Under the pieces are notes generated by a model that worked only from the letters and a program-made list of their open reading frames with translations, was not told the DNA's origin and ran no database searches. From Candidatus Saccharimonadota bacterium (GTDB lineage Bacteria > Patescibacteriota > Saccharimonadia > Saccharimonadales > Saccharimonadaceae), in the NCBI GenBank assembly GCA_017537745.1, contig JAFYKF010000009.1, positions 1 to 64,000 of the forward strand: a DNA stretch of 64,000 bases. Reading direction: 5' to 3'. Position numbers and translations under genes: made by a program. This document shows, piece by piece, positions 41,272-51,119 of this stretch; the first letter of the stretch is position 1; every line of letters begins with the position of its first letter.

Positions 41272-44200
41272 CTATTTTTTACTACTTTTTGCAAGCAAAA
41301 GCTCAATGAATTTCTTAATATCAGCTAGCTTTATATTTTCATCAGGAGATACAAATACCTCAGGGTCATCCATAAAACTTAAATCAGAAATTAATCCATA
41401 CACCGCCACTAGAAGCTTACGAAATTCGACTTCTTCATCACTGTTATATATATATTCCTTATCATACACCGTACCGTCATTATCCGGTGTGACGAAAAGA
41501 ATATGCGCTTTTTCTACGCGATATTTATTAAATCTCGGCGACAAATTCAATAACATCTTGTAGAATATTAGCTGCAACATGTATTTATAGAGCGTTGAAT
41601 GGCTTTGCCACTTCTCTTTGTGAAACGGCCCAGTTTTAAAATCATAAACTTCAATCGTCTTAGAACCTTCGTCGATTACTATATGATCAATTTTACCAGT
41701 CACTGGTACGCCATCAATTGATAGCTTGTCAACTGCGAAATTAACCTCCGCTTTACCGTTTTCAAGAACCGGACGAAATTCTGCTAAGGCCACAGCAAGG
41801 TCTGCCGGTCCTTTTTCACGCAGTTTCTTTCGTACGGCAACTTCTAAATCTTTCTTATCAAGTTCAGCCAAATAAAAGTCAATCGCTTGCTCGTCAGTTA
41901 GCGCCTCATTCGTGACAGCTTCAAAAGTTTTGTGAATTAAATCTCCCACTGCTAGCGCTTCGGTCTCTGGTTCACGTGGTGCTTGTAAAATATATGATTT
42001 AAAGAACGATTCTGGTCCAGCATAAACAATATCGATAAATGAAGTCAAAGCCGAAGCGGACATCCAGAGTTTTTGCGCACGTTCTAAGTAGATTGCTCGC
42101 ATGTCGGGGTTAAGAGTAACATACGAAGACAACCAATTTTTGAGGTTTTCGCCACATTTTTCCAAAGATTCCATCGCATAGTGAAGCTCCGCCTTTTTCC
42201 CTGGTACAAACGGTGAAATTACCTCGTCATTTTCGACATATTCATCAAAGTATTCCAAACGCTCAGGAGACTTACCGTTAAAATCATATAGAGAGTTGGT
42301 AACATACAAACACTTCTTCGCTCGTGTCATGGCCACATACAGAATACGTAGCTTTTCCCCGTCCGTGGTACCAGTATGGCGAATTTGCATCATGTTCTTC
42401 GGCAGAGAAAGTAAATTATTATTCCCTTTTCCCTTACCCCAAGCTGTATGGTCGGCTGAAATGATAAAAACATATTCAAACTCCAACCCTTTCGCTTTAT
42501 GCGCTGTTAAAATCTGCACTGCATCATCAGCATCTTTGTATGGGCTAGTGACCGTTAATGCCATCCCAGCTGCTTCGTAATCATCCAGCATTTCAATCAA
42601 ATCACTTAATTTTAGAGCCTTTTCGCCAAAATGTCGTGCTAATCTACCCTTTAGGGCAGCTAGATTCTCATAGAAACGAAAGCGTTCATATGGTTCCAAC
42701 TTCTCCGCGCCGAACTTTTTGATGATTTTATCTAAGACAAATTCCAAAGGTTCAGTCAAAGCACATTTTACTAAATCAGCCAAGAATTCTGCGACCTCCT
42801 TGATTGCAGCGCACTCCGACTCTGCCAAAGTATCAAACACGGCTTTTTTGCCGAATCTTGCTTGCCCCACCGCTTTTAATACTTCTACCATTGGCAAATC
42901 AAAGCACGGATAAGCCAATATTTCCAAAATCGATACCGATGGTCGTTTCTCTTGAGCAAGTTCATGGGTATAGCGACAAAGGGTAAATATTTCATGCATC
43001 TTCTCATCTTCAAATAGATTATCGCGCTTTTCGTAGGCAATCTTTATTTCCTCATGAGACTTCAAATATGGTAGCAGCGGCTCAAAGTATTTTGATTTAT
43101 ACGAAATAACCGCAATTTCGCTTTGACGTACCCCAGAATGTATTAACTCAACAATTTTATTTGCTATAAATCCGTATTCCGCATCCGAAGCATTAAATTC
43201 GCAACGATGAATACCGGTAGAATCCAAAGGCTTCTTGTGAGAAGTGAGCAGCTTCTCGCCGAATCGATCAGGCGCCTGCGCAATGATGTCGTGGGCAAAA
43301 TCCAAAATTTCTTGTGTACTTCGGTAATTATCAACCAAAGCAATAACTTCCGCTTCATAATGTGATTGAAAGTCTTGCAAATTTGAACTCATCGCCCCCT
43401 GGAATTCATAAATCGCCTGGTCGTCGTCACCTACAGCCATAATGAGAGGTTTTTCATAATCGGTGAGAAGTTTCACGATTTCAAATTGCGATGGGTTAGT
43501 GTCCTGGAACTCATCAAGCATAATAAACTGATAACGTTCTTGTAAACTTAATTTAAAGCCGTCGTCAGTTTTTAGAGCCTTGACGGCCTCCTCAATCATA
43601 TCATCAAAATCAAACAGGCCATTCTCACGCAAATATTTATCGTACTTCTCCATAATGTTGGACAATGAGAGAAGCTTTTTATTCGCCACACGATCTTTCA
43701 AACGATAATTTCCGGCCGCATCTTTTTCAAAATAATTATCTTTCCATGCGCTAAGAGGTTTAATTTTTTGGCTAGACTCCGCCTCCGCGATAGCGTCTCG
43801 TAAATCACGCGTAAGACCAACAATCGAACGCTCAACTTTTGGAATAATCGGCGCTGCATTTTCATAATCTTTCAAAATCTCATAAATTGGCCGGTATGCT
43901 CGCTCGTAAGAGTCTTTAAATACCCTCGGTACAATGTTTTCTAAATAAGGTGCAATCACCTCAGACAGAACTTTCGAATCCTCTAAATTCTGCTCGGCAA
44001 CCTTTCGCAAATCGTTATAATTCATATTTGCCGACTTAGCTTCAGAAATCACGCTGATAATATCTCGTACATTGTCACCACGCAGAATATCAGTACCGGG
44101 CAAAGAATCTTGGATATTATTCACAATTTTATATTGCGTCACTTCATCAATAGCATTATCAAGCCGACGGTCGTAATTCTCGGCGTAATTCTTGTATTGC

Positions 44201-44475
44201 GCCAAAATATCTTGCCCAAAAGCATGGTATGTGCCAATATTGACTTTCGCCGCATCACGTCCAATCATGGTTTTTAGTCTTTCGCGCATGTTTTTTGCGC
44301 CGGTATCGGTGAAAGTCAGGCATAGAATATTTTCAGCATTAGTGTCAGTATTTTCTAGAACGTACGCCACTTTATTAGATAAAAGCTGTGTCTTACCAGT
44401 GCCTGGTCCCGCAAGCACCAGTAACGGCCCATCCAAATACTCTACCGCCTGTTTTTGTTTCTCATTTAATTGCAT
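41272..44475 (-). CDS. UvrD/AddA-like helicase with C-terminal RecB-type nuclease
   Basis: About 1067 residues from ATG 44475 (GAGAGAGG upstream). The SF1 helicase has Walker A LAGPGTGKTQLL, LTFTDTGAKNMRERL, DEFQDTNPSQFEIV, VGDDDQAIYEFQGA, LTAHKAKGLEFEYVFI and VAMTRAKKCLYVTN. The last 220 residues add a PD-(D/E)XK domain (GKIDHIVIDEGSKTIEVYDFKTG), as in AddA or RecB. Such fusions resect double-strand breaks or degrade invading DNA. No addB or recC is adjacent, so it may act alone or with a distant partner. Confidence 0.93.
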   Translation of the reverse strand: MQLNEKQKQAVEYLDGPLLVLAGPGTGKTQLLSNKVAYVLENTDTNAENILCLTFTDTGAKNMRERLKTMIGRDAAKVNIGTYHAFGQDILAQYKNYAENYDRRLDNAIDEVTQYKIVNNIQDSLPGTDILRGDNVRDIISVISEAKSANMNYNDLRKVAEQNLEDSKVLSEVIAPYLENIVPRVFKDSYERAYRPIYEILKDYENAAPIIPKVERSIVGLTRDLRDAIAEAESSQKIKPLSAWKDNYFEKDAAGNYRLKDRVANKKLLSLSNIMEKYDKYLRENGLFDFDDMIEEAVKALKTDDGFKLSLQERYQFIMLDEFQDTNPSQFEIVKLLTDYEKPLIMAVGDDDQAIYEFQGAMSSNLQDFQSHYEAEVIALVDNYRSTQEILDFAHDIIAQAPDRFGEKLLTSHKKPLDSTGIHRCEFNASDAEYGFIANKIVELIHSGVRQSEIAVISYKSKYFEPLLPYLKSHEEIKIAYEKRDNLFEDEKMHEIFTLCRYTHELAQEKRPSVSILEILAYPCFDLPMVEVLKAVGQARFGKKAVFDTLAESECAAIKEVAEFLADLVKCALTEPLEFVLDKIIKKFGAEKLEPYERFRFYENLAALKGRLARHFGEKALKLSDLIEMLDDYEAAGMALTVTSPYKDADDAVQILTAHKAKGLEFEYVFIISADHTAWGKGKGNNNLLSLPKNMMQIRHTGTTDGEKLRILYVAMTRAKKCLYVTNSLYDFNGKSPERLEYFDEYVENDEVISPFVPGKKAELHYAMESLEKCGENLKNWLSSYVTLNPDMRAIYLERAQKLWMSASALTSFIDIVYAGPESFFKSYILQAPREPETEALAVGDLIHKTFEAVTNEALTDEQAIDFYLAELDKKDLEVAVRKKLREKGPADLAVALAEFRPVLENGKAEVNFAVDKLSIDGVPVTGKIDHIVIDEGSKTIEVYDFKTGPFHKEKWQSHSTLYKYMLQLIFYKMLLNLSPRFNKYRVEKAHILFVTPDNDGTVYDKEYIYNSDEEVEFRKLLVAVYGLISDLSFMDDPEVFVSPDENIKLADIKKFIELLLAKSSKK

Positions 44476-44714
44476 TTTAACCTCTCTCAAAATAATTACT
44501 ATATATAATTATACAATATAGCGGTGTATCCAAGAACAAAAAAGTGGCCGTAGGCCTCCCGCTATCCAGCACGAGGTCGGGCCACCATAAAAAGAATATA
44601 ACACAAAATAGTAGAACATTCAATCCTCACCTATGAATCGGAGACTTAGGAAAGGTGGGAGAGTGGGAGACTACGGAGGAGGACTAAGGAAAAACAGGGC
44701 GTACGCTGAGAGGG
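44476..44714 (-). terminator. Intergenic region with a branched terminator at 44537-44585
   Basis: On the minus strand GTGGCC...GGCCAC (44585-44544) encloses CCTC/GAGG and ends in TTTTTT. It lies about 130 bases after the FISUMP3 stop. The stretch between (44590-44714) is purine-rich in the plus sense; no gene seen. Confidence 0.7.
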
Positions 44715-45983
44715 CTACTGGCGGACGCAGCGAATATAGTACCCGCCGAGCCTGCTGACGGTGCCGGTACCCAGGCTACTGCCATTGTAGCCCAGGCGGT
44801 AGCAACCCGTGGCAGTGATGGTGACAGACGACGACCACCAGTAACCGTTGCCGGGATTGCCGATACTAATGCCGTTGTAGAAGCCGCCGGTAACCGGGGA
44901 GAAGTAATCCTTATCCGGCAAATCAAGTAAGCTATTAATAGAACCAGCTGGCTTAGTCGTATCATAGCTTGGTAAGTGCCATCCGGCAGGGCAGATATCC
45001 TCAGTGGCGTCCGTGCTGTTACTGTCTCCCGTGATGGTTCCAGCCGAAGCTGAAGCGTAGTTGTACCACACGCCCGTTTCAGTGCTTCCCGAATCATGGC
45101 ATCTTGCTTCATCGTAAGTGTTGCCTGCGGTTAACTCGTCCACGCATGGGTTAAAGGTAGGATTAGTACTAAAGTTTGAATATTGTGAGCTTACTGTATT
45201 GGTTAGTCTTAGGTTTTGCGTCATCCAGCAAGCGCCTTGGATGTAGCGGACGGTGTAGGTATTACCATCACGAGCATCGGTGAGGGTTACAGGAGCGTCT
45301 GAAGCTTGAGCTTCACACATATCAGCCGTAAAAGTTTGCATGCAGGTTTCTACGGAACTACATTCACCTGGCGCTACAATTACGATATTTGCCACCGCAG
45401 TGAAATTAACCACGTTAGTATAAGTCCCAGCCACCTGTGTATCAGTAGCGTAGGCGCCAACCCGGAAAGTTGTTTCAGCCGTACCGCGATAGCCGGTAGC
45501 CGCTGTACCAGCGGCATCAGTTGTTTGATTGATAACTGCAGGAGTGCCAGAATATAGCGGAAGTGACTGGAAATTCGAACTCACCGTAGCATTACTATCA
45601 AAAGAAACGCCCCACTTTCCAGGAGTTAAGGTGGTGGTAGAATCTACCATTGCAAAACTATTGCTATTACCATCGCCAAGGATGTTAGAATTAAAACACC
45701 CGTCGCCATCAGCACAGCCTACTGTAGCAGACAATACATATCCTGCGACGTTATTCGTGCTGACCGTAATAGTATAGTCACCACTACTAATAATGCTATT
45801 CCCAGGCGTAAGATTTGGTATTGAGATATTACCATCAGTAGATAGAGTGAGAATACTATTTAGAGTAAACTCAATTGGTATGGGGTTGGTAGTAAATTCT
45901 AGCGCACTAACACAACCCGACACGGATAAAATACAAAATGACCCAAACAGCACCAAAACCGTACTACGCACAAACCTCTTCAT
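44715..45983 (-). CDS. Secreted single-FISUMP protein
   Basis: 422 residues. Signal peptide RSTVLVLFGSFCILSVSGCVSA; the Cys near residue 24 might be a lipobox, though its context is weak. A beta domain (residues 30-205, IPNLTPGNSIISSGDYTITV) resembles the N-terminal domain of the 2098-residue protein. One FISUMP domain follows, with LTDARDGNTYTVRYIQGACWMTQNLRLTN, ICPAGWHLPSYDT, and a final YYIRCVRQ. Extracellular, function unknown, third paralogue of this type in the window. Leaderless promoter TGCTATGAT-N6-ATG. Confidence 0.85.
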   Translation of the reverse strand: MKRFVRSTVLVLFGSFCILSVSGCVSALEFTTNPIPIEFTLNSILTLSTDGNISIPNLTPGNSIISSGDYTITVSTNNVAGYVLSATVGCADGDGCFNSNILGDGNSNSFAMVDSTTTLTPGKWGVSFDSNATVSSNFQSLPLYSGTPAVINQTTDAAGTAATGYRGTAETTFRVGAYATDTQVAGTYTNVVNFTAVANIVIVAPGECSSVETCMQTFTADMCEAQASDAPVTLTDARDGNTYTVRYIQGACWMTQNLRLTNTVSSQYSNFSTNPTFNPCVDELTAGNTYDEARCHDSGSTETGVWYNYASASAGTITGDSNSTDATEDICPAGWHLPSYDTTKPAGSINSLLDLPDKDYFSPVTGGFYNGISIGNPGNGYWWSSSVTITATGCYRLGYNGSSLGTGTVSRLGGYYIRCVRQ

Positions 45984-45989
45984 ACTACC

Positions 45990-45998
45990 ATCATAGCA
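45990..45998 (-). promoter_or_regulatory. Extended -10 promoter, leaderless, of the single-FISUMP gene
   Basis: TGCTATGAT then six bases to ATG 45983 on the minus strand. Confidence 0.6.
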
Positions 45999-46024
45999 CG
46001 AGCATAATCATTATGCAATAAAAA

Positions 46025-46438
46025 TTAGGAAGATTTTTTTCGGAAATTCTCAATTGCTTCTTTTAATGCATCGTGACCAAGCACCGAACAATGAAACTTA
46101 TGTTTAGGCAAATTGCCAAGATAGTCATCGATATCCTTTGCGCCAATTTTTAAAGCCGCGTCAAGCGCGCGCCCTTTACAAAGCTCAGATAGAGCTGATG
46201 TTGAAGCGATAGCTGAAGCGCAACCGTAGGTCTTCCAACGTACATCTTCAATTATTTCGCGACCTTTTTTATCTCGTCCTACTTTAATATACATTCTCAT
46301 TTGATCACCACAAATCGGATTGCCTACCTGCCCTACCGCATCATAATCAAATTTTGATTCATCACCCATCAAAAAGTTACGCGGATTTAAAAAATGATCC
46401 TTCACCTTATCTGAATAAACCCAATCTTGCCCTTCCAT
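46025..46438 (-). CDS. iscU: Iron-sulfur cluster scaffold IscU/NifU-N
   Basis: 137 residues, IscU size. The three cluster cysteines are present in GNPICGDQM, KTYGCASAIASTS and KFHCSVLG. The scaffold receives sulfur from IscS and builds 2Fe-2S or 4Fe-4S clusters. GAGAGGAC precedes the ATG, 10 bases after iscS. Last gene of the nrdD-nrdG operon, so cluster assembly is tied to the radical-SAM activase. Confidence 0.95.
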   Translation of the reverse strand: MEGQDWVYSDKVKDHFLNPRNFLMGDESKFDYDAVGQVGNPICGDQMRMYIKVGRDKKGREIIEDVRWKTYGCASAIASTSALSELCKGRALDAALKIGAKDIDDYLGNLPKHKFHCSVLGHDALKEAIENFRKKSS

Positions 46439-46448
46439 ACTGTCCTCT

Positions 46449-47507
46449 CTAACTCCTTTTTATAGTACTAATCTTTTGTAATCTGTCGATAACACCAGGC
46501 AAAACGTCCATCACTCGCTCCACATCCGCCATCGTATTATCAAGGCCAAACGAAAATCTTACCGACGAATGCGCAATCTCGGCGTCACCAGTTTTGGCCA
46601 TCAAAACATGTGATGGCTTGCCATCTCCAGCCGCACAAGCCGAACCAGTTGAAACTACCACACCCTCCGCATCCAAATATAGCTGTATCGATTCACCCTC
46701 TGCCGCTTCAAAAGAAACATTTAAGATATTAGGCAAACTCTCACCATGCGAAACATCAGTATTCAAACTACTACCAGGAATCTCCGCCAAAATACGCTTG
46801 GCCAATGCGTCGCGCAATTTACGAACAGACTGATTATAGATATCCCAAGTTTTATTGTCGCGTGCATATTGCAAAGCTGCAAGAAAACCGGCAATCGCGA
46901 CAGTATTGTACGTCCCACCACGACGTTTATGTTCCTGATTTCCACCCACCAACAAAGGTTTAAAAAGCATACCGTTACGTACATAGAGTGCACCCACGCC
47001 GATCGGACCACCAATCTTATGCGCTGAGAAAGTCGCATAATCCAAACCTAAGTCTTTAACATTTATTGCAACCTTGCCCAAAGTCTGAGTCAAATCTGAA
47101 TGTACAAATGACGAATCGTCCCTAACCGGTAGCTCAAGCTTTTCACCGGTTTCATTATTATATAACATATAAGAATATAACTTCGGTAATTTATCGCCAT
47201 GATATAATCTTGCAGCTTCAAGGATAGAATGATGCTCCATCGGCGAGCATTCAATTACGTGTCCTTCAAAAGTCCTGATGACAGTATTGTTAGACTCCGT
47301 AGCCCCAGAAGTAAAGATAATCTCCCCTGGTTCCGCCCCAATCATTTCAGCCAAAACAACGCGGCACTCTTCTATCTTGTTCATTGCCAGATGACCAGGG
47401 GTATGAAGGGCTGAAGCATTAGCAAAGAATTTTTCCTCTGCTTCATGCATTGCCTTACGCACAGAAGGCAACAATGGCACCGTAGCTGCATTATCAAGAT
47501 AAACCAT
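46449..47507 (-). CDS. iscS: Cysteine desulfurase IscS/NifS
   Basis: 352 residues from the ATG at 47507, whose A is also the last base of the preceding TGA stop. Motifs: GATESNNTVIR, the PLP lysine in FSAHKIGGPIG, NNETGE, and the active cysteine loop VVSTGSACAAGDGKPSHVL. Slightly shorter than E. coli IscS at the C-terminus. It supplies persulfide sulfur to IscU encoded 10 bases on. Confidence 0.95.
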   Translation of the reverse strand: MVYLDNAATVPLLPSVRKAMHEAEEKFFANASALHTPGHLAMNKIEECRVVLAEMIGAEPGEIIFTSGATESNNTVIRTFEGHVIECSPMEHHSILEAARLYHGDKLPKLYSYMLYNNETGEKLELPVRDDSSFVHSDLTQTLGKVAINVKDLGLDYATFSAHKIGGPIGVGALYVRNGMLFKPLLVGGNQEHKRRGGTYNTVAIAGFLAALQYARDNKTWDIYNQSVRKLRDALAKRILAEIPGSSLNTDVSHGESLPNILNVSFEAAEGESIQLYLDAEGVVVSTGSACAAGDGKPSHVLMAKTGDAEIAHSSVRFSFGLDNTMADVERVMDVLPGVIDRLQKISTIKRS

Positions 47508-48358
47508 CAAAATACCATCCGTTTCTTGCGATGTCTATGAATCGTGCCAATAATTCCGCCGATTATAGTTCCAAGCGTCAAAATTACGAGCGCCAAAAAC
47601 CATAGCGGACACATAATCATCACTTTAGCATTATGAGCATTTTCAACGTTACCAAGATAAGAAACATCCTGTGTAACCTCAAAAACACCCAAAGCAGGCA
47701 AAGAAGTTAGTTGTCTTGTGGCAAAACGCGTGCTCTCTGGCATGACAACCTCATTAAAAACACCATTTTCATCACCATTTGGAAAAATAACGTCCTGAGT
47801 TAATAAATTAACGATTTTTATAGTGATCTGAGCTGATTCATGGACATTACCGTTATTGGTTAGTGTCGCACTTACATTTGGCTGGCCATTCGTCACAAAA
47901 CCGGGGATAGAATTACTTATTATTGTTCCTTCATGACGAGTCTCACCCGCCACTCGAGCATAAATAATACTTGCAAGTTCAAAGACGTTATTAATAGCAA
48001 TTCCAGAACTTTCTGAATTATTATTGTCCGAGCGCACTTCGAGCATTGCATATTGTCCACCAGACGGAGCATCAACAGGTACATTAACAGTGTATGAGAC
48101 TTCTTTCACGCCATTTGGTGCAACGATACCACTTGGCTCTAAAATTTCAATCCAATCCACAATCTGCGAACGATTGGAAGTTGTCACGAAATCCACAGTG
48201 TATTCATCATCGATAATGCTATATGGCGAAACCGAAATCGAATAATGTAAATCTTCCGTAGCATTAGCTGGATTAGAAATTCGAATCGAACCCTGATAAA
48301 TCTCGCCAGGTTGCAAATCAATCTCTTCACTCATCGGCATTACTGAAAACGCCTGCAT
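47507..48358 (-). CDS. DUF916/WxL-type surface protein lacking a signal peptide
   Basis: 283 residues. The beta-sandwich region (LQPGEIYQGSIRISNPANAT; EVSYTVNVPVDAPSGGQYAML; LTNNGNVHESAQI) resembles exported WxL-interacting or DUF916 proteins, and a C-terminal membrane helix (WFLALVILTLGTIIGGIIGTI) ends in HRHRKKR. It starts MQAFSVMPMSEEI, like a mature protein after signal cleavage. Upstream in frame there is no other start before a stop, and nrdG ends 14 bases away. Either export is lost or it is tail-anchored. Its stop overlaps the iscS start. Confidence 0.75.
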   Translation of the reverse strand: MQAFSVMPMSEEIDLQPGEIYQGSIRISNPANATEDLHYSISVSPYSIIDDEYTVDFVTTSNRSQIVDWIEILEPSGIVAPNGVKEVSYTVNVPVDAPSGGQYAMLEVRSDNNNSESSGIAINNVFELASIIYARVAGETRHEGTIISNSIPGFVTNGQPNVSATLTNNGNVHESAQITIKIVNLLTQDVIFPNGDENGVFNEVVMPESTRFATRQLTSLPALGVFEVTQDVSYLGNVENAHNAKVMIMCPLWFLALVILTLGTIIGGIIGTIHRHRKKRMVF

Positions 48359-48372
48359 AAAACCAAACTCCG

Positions 48373-48924
48373 TTATTCTATGCTAATTATTTTACCAGTT
48401 GGCCTCTCTAAGTGCAAGAGTCTTTGGTTTTTAGAACCTCTGTATTTAAGGCCTAAATCTTTTTGGCTCAAGATGAATGGCCCATCAATAAGCGCATCAA
48501 GTGACTTTAAGAACTCCCAAGGCTCACCACCGAATTCTTTGATGATTTCATAAGTAAAACCCGAAAAACTCCATACATTCCAACCCAATTCTTTGCGCAC
48601 GCGTTCGGCAATCTCGCGACAAGCCTTCGCCTGCACAAATGGCTCTCCACCGCAAAATGTCAAACCAGCCTGACCTTTAAATTGAGAAAGACGCTCAATA
48701 ATTTCATCAATCGGTACCAACATACCAGCTTCATAATCCCAAGTTTCAGGGTTCTGGCAGCCGTGACAATGATTCGGGCAACCTTGCGTCCAAAGCACCG
48801 CCCTCAAACCATCGCCATTCACGATATTGTCATGCTCAAGAGGACCAGAGACCCGGATGTATCCATCCGGAATCTCCTCCTGTTTGGCAAGTTTTTCAAG
48901 TGAGATCTTATGCCAATCGGTCAT
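48373..48924 (-). CDS. nrdG: Anaerobic ribonucleotide reductase activating protein
   Basis: 183 residues. Radical-SAM cluster motif TQGCPNHCHGCQNPETWD (C-x3-C-x2-C) and FCGGEPFVQ are present. NrdG uses a 4Fe-4S cluster and SAM to put a glycyl radical on NrdD. Its start overlaps the nrdD stop (TAATG), so synthesis is coupled. Next in the operon come the DUF916-like gene, iscS and iscU. Confidence 0.95.
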   Translation of the reverse strand: MTDWHKISLEKLAKQEEIPDGYIRVSGPLEHDNIVNGDGLRAVLWTQGCPNHCHGCQNPETWDYEAGMLVPIDEIIERLSQFKGQAGLTFCGGEPFVQAKACREIAERVRKELGWNVWSFSGFTYEIIKEFGGEPWEFLKSLDALIDGPFILSQKDLGLKYRGSKNQRLLHLERPTGKIISIE

Positions 48925-51119
48925 TATTCACCTTTCGTACAGCCACAAACCTTTTCAAATGGTACGTCGCCTTCCAAACGACCACAATGTGGGCATCTTT
49001 CACCTTTAATGATACCAGAATATCCACAAACTGGGTCACGATCTACCGGATGGTTAACAGAGCCGTAACCAATACCAGCATCGTGCATCTTGCGAATCAC
49101 CGCTTCAAATGCCGCAATGTTTTGTGACGGATCACCATCGAGCTCAATATAGGTAATATGTCCAGCATTACAAAGGTTATGATACGGAGCCTCGATGTCA
49201 ATCTTATCAAAGGCTGAAATCGGATAATATACCGGCACATGGAACGAATTAGTATAGAATTCCCTGTCAGTCACGCCTTTGATTTTACCGTATTCCTTAC
49301 GGTCAATCTTAGTAAAGCGTCCTGCAATACCTTCAGCTGGTGTAGCAAGCAATGAGAAATTCAATTTATATTTCTTGCAATATTCATCACACTTTTCACG
49401 CATGTGAGTAACAATATCAAGGCCAAGTTCTCTTGAATCTTCATCTTCACCATGATGCTTGCCAGTCATCGCCACCAAAGTTTCAGCTAGACCGATAAAA
49501 CCAATTGAGAGTGTGCCATGCTTAATTACGTCACGAAGTTTGTCATTCCAACCAAGTTTTTCAGAACCAAACCAGTTCCCTTGTCCCATCAAAAACGGGA
49601 AGTTACGCACGTGCTGATTGGCCTGGAATTCAAATCTCTCCAAGAGTTCATCTTTTACAAGATCCATTTTTTCATCAAGCTCTTTGTAGAATCCGTCCCA
49701 ATCAGCCTCTTTACGTTCACCAGTGCAAATTCCATGTTTAATACCGATGCGTACTAGATTAATAGTTGTAAATGACAAATTACCACGACCAGTTACAATG
49801 CCATCCGACTCCGGGAACACTGAAGCAAAGACCCTTGTTCTACACCCCATCGTTGCAATTTCAGTACGATAGTCACCCTTTTTATAATATTTAAGGTTGT
49901 ATGGCGCATCAACAAAACAGAAATTCGGGAACAATCTTTTAGCGGACACCTCCATCGATTTTTTAAACAAATCATAGTTTGGATCATCTGGCTCATAGTT
50001 TATACCAGACTTGACTTTAAAGATCGAAATTGGGAAAATCGGCGTTTCACCAAGACCAAGACCATTTTCAGTAGCTTGAAGCAAAGTCATAGATACCAAG
50101 CGACCAGCTGGTGAAGTATCAGTACCAAAGTTAATTGAGGTAAATGGCACCTGCGCACCCGCACGTGAATGCATGGTGTTAAGATTATGCACAAACCCTT
50201 CCATGGCTTGCAAAGTTTCGCGTTCAACATCTTCATTGGAAGTTGCAATCACTTCTTTTGGCCACTTTGCCTTCTTGAGCTTGTCGTCATCGCCGTAATC
50301 AATCTTATCATCAACCTTCAAATCCAACTTTTTGCCGGTGAATTTATTGTATTTCTCGAGATTACGCTTTAAGGCTTTGCGAAACGATTTATTGACACCC
50401 GGAGCCATCGCGTAATCAAAGTTTGGAATAGACTGACCACCGTGCTGCTCGTTTTGATTGGCCTGCAAAAGGATTGCCGCAAGTGCGCCGTAAGAACTAA
50501 TCGAATTTGGTGTTCGAAGATGGCCATGTCCAGTATTGAAGCCGCCATTTTCAAATAACACAAATGGGTCAGACTGACAGCAAGTAAGCGTACCAGTTGC
50601 ATAAAAATCCAAATCATGGATATGAATATCACCATTATCGTGGGCTGCCGCAATATCTGGGCGAATTAACAAAGTCTTGGCAAAAACCTTTGAACCTTCT
50701 GCACCAAACTGGAGCATCTTACCCATTGCAGAGTTACCATCTACATTTGCATTTGAACGTTTGATATCCGAATCTTCTGAAGCATCTGCCTGGCTAATCG
50801 TTCGATAAATATTCATGAGATCAGACTTAGCTTCACGTCGACGAGATCTTTCTTGTCGATATTGAATATATTCCTTCGCAGTCCTTTTAAAACTAGATTC
50901 CATCAAAACATTTTCAACGATATCTTGGATCTGCTCTACATGTGGGGTTCTCTGCTTGATTTCTTCTTCAGCACGCTTCAAAACCTTATCGCAAAGTGCC
51001 TTTGCTCTATCATATTTGAACTCTTCAGTCACAAGCCCTGCCTTCGCAATAGCATTTGTGATTTTTTCTGGGTCGAATTTAACGATTTTCCCGTCGCGCT
51101 TGATAATTCTTTTGAACAT
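48924..51119 (-). CDS. nrdD: Anaerobic ribonucleoside-triphosphate reductase
   Basis: 731 residues from ATG 51119, chosen for AGGAGG eight bases upstream. An N-terminal ATP-cone (KRIIKRDGKIVKFDPEKITNAI), catalytic barrel segments, and the C-terminal glycyl-radical motif PVCGYSGI followed by zinc cysteines CPHCG and VCGC are visible. It reduces NTPs to dNTPs without oxygen, indicating an anaerobic or microaerobic life. First gene of the operon; dyad-symmetric sequences at 51234-51255 may hold an operator. Confidence 0.96.
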   Translation of the reverse strand: MFKRIIKRDGKIVKFDPEKITNAIAKAGLVTEEFKYDRAKALCDKVLKRAEEEIKQRTPHVEQIQDIVENVLMESSFKRTAKEYIQYRQERSRRREAKSDLMNIYRTISQADASEDSDIKRSNANVDGNSAMGKMLQFGAEGSKVFAKTLLIRPDIAAAHDNGDIHIHDLDFYATGTLTCCQSDPFVLFENGGFNTGHGHLRTPNSISSYGALAAILLQANQNEQHGGQSIPNFDYAMAPGVNKSFRKALKRNLEKYNKFTGKKLDLKVDDKIDYGDDDKLKKAKWPKEVIATSNEDVERETLQAMEGFVHNLNTMHSRAGAQVPFTSINFGTDTSPAGRLVSMTLLQATENGLGLGETPIFPISIFKVKSGINYEPDDPNYDLFKKSMEVSAKRLFPNFCFVDAPYNLKYYKKGDYRTEIATMGCRTRVFASVFPESDGIVTGRGNLSFTTINLVRIGIKHGICTGERKEADWDGFYKELDEKMDLVKDELLERFEFQANQHVRNFPFLMGQGNWFGSEKLGWNDKLRDVIKHGTLSIGFIGLAETLVAMTGKHHGEDEDSRELGLDIVTHMREKCDEYCKKYKLNFSLLATPAEGIAGRFTKIDRKEYGKIKGVTDREFYTNSFHVPVYYPISAFDKIDIEAPYHNLCNAGHITYIELDGDPSQNIAAFEAVIRKMHDAGIGYGSVNHPVDRDPVCGYSGIIKGERCPHCGRLEGDVPFEKVCGCTKGE

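Noticed and set aside
44684-45112. 142-residue minus-strand ORF at the end of the single-FISUMP gene
   Set aside because: Wrong-frame shadow; the FISUMP frame continues to a conserved RCVRQ end at 44715.
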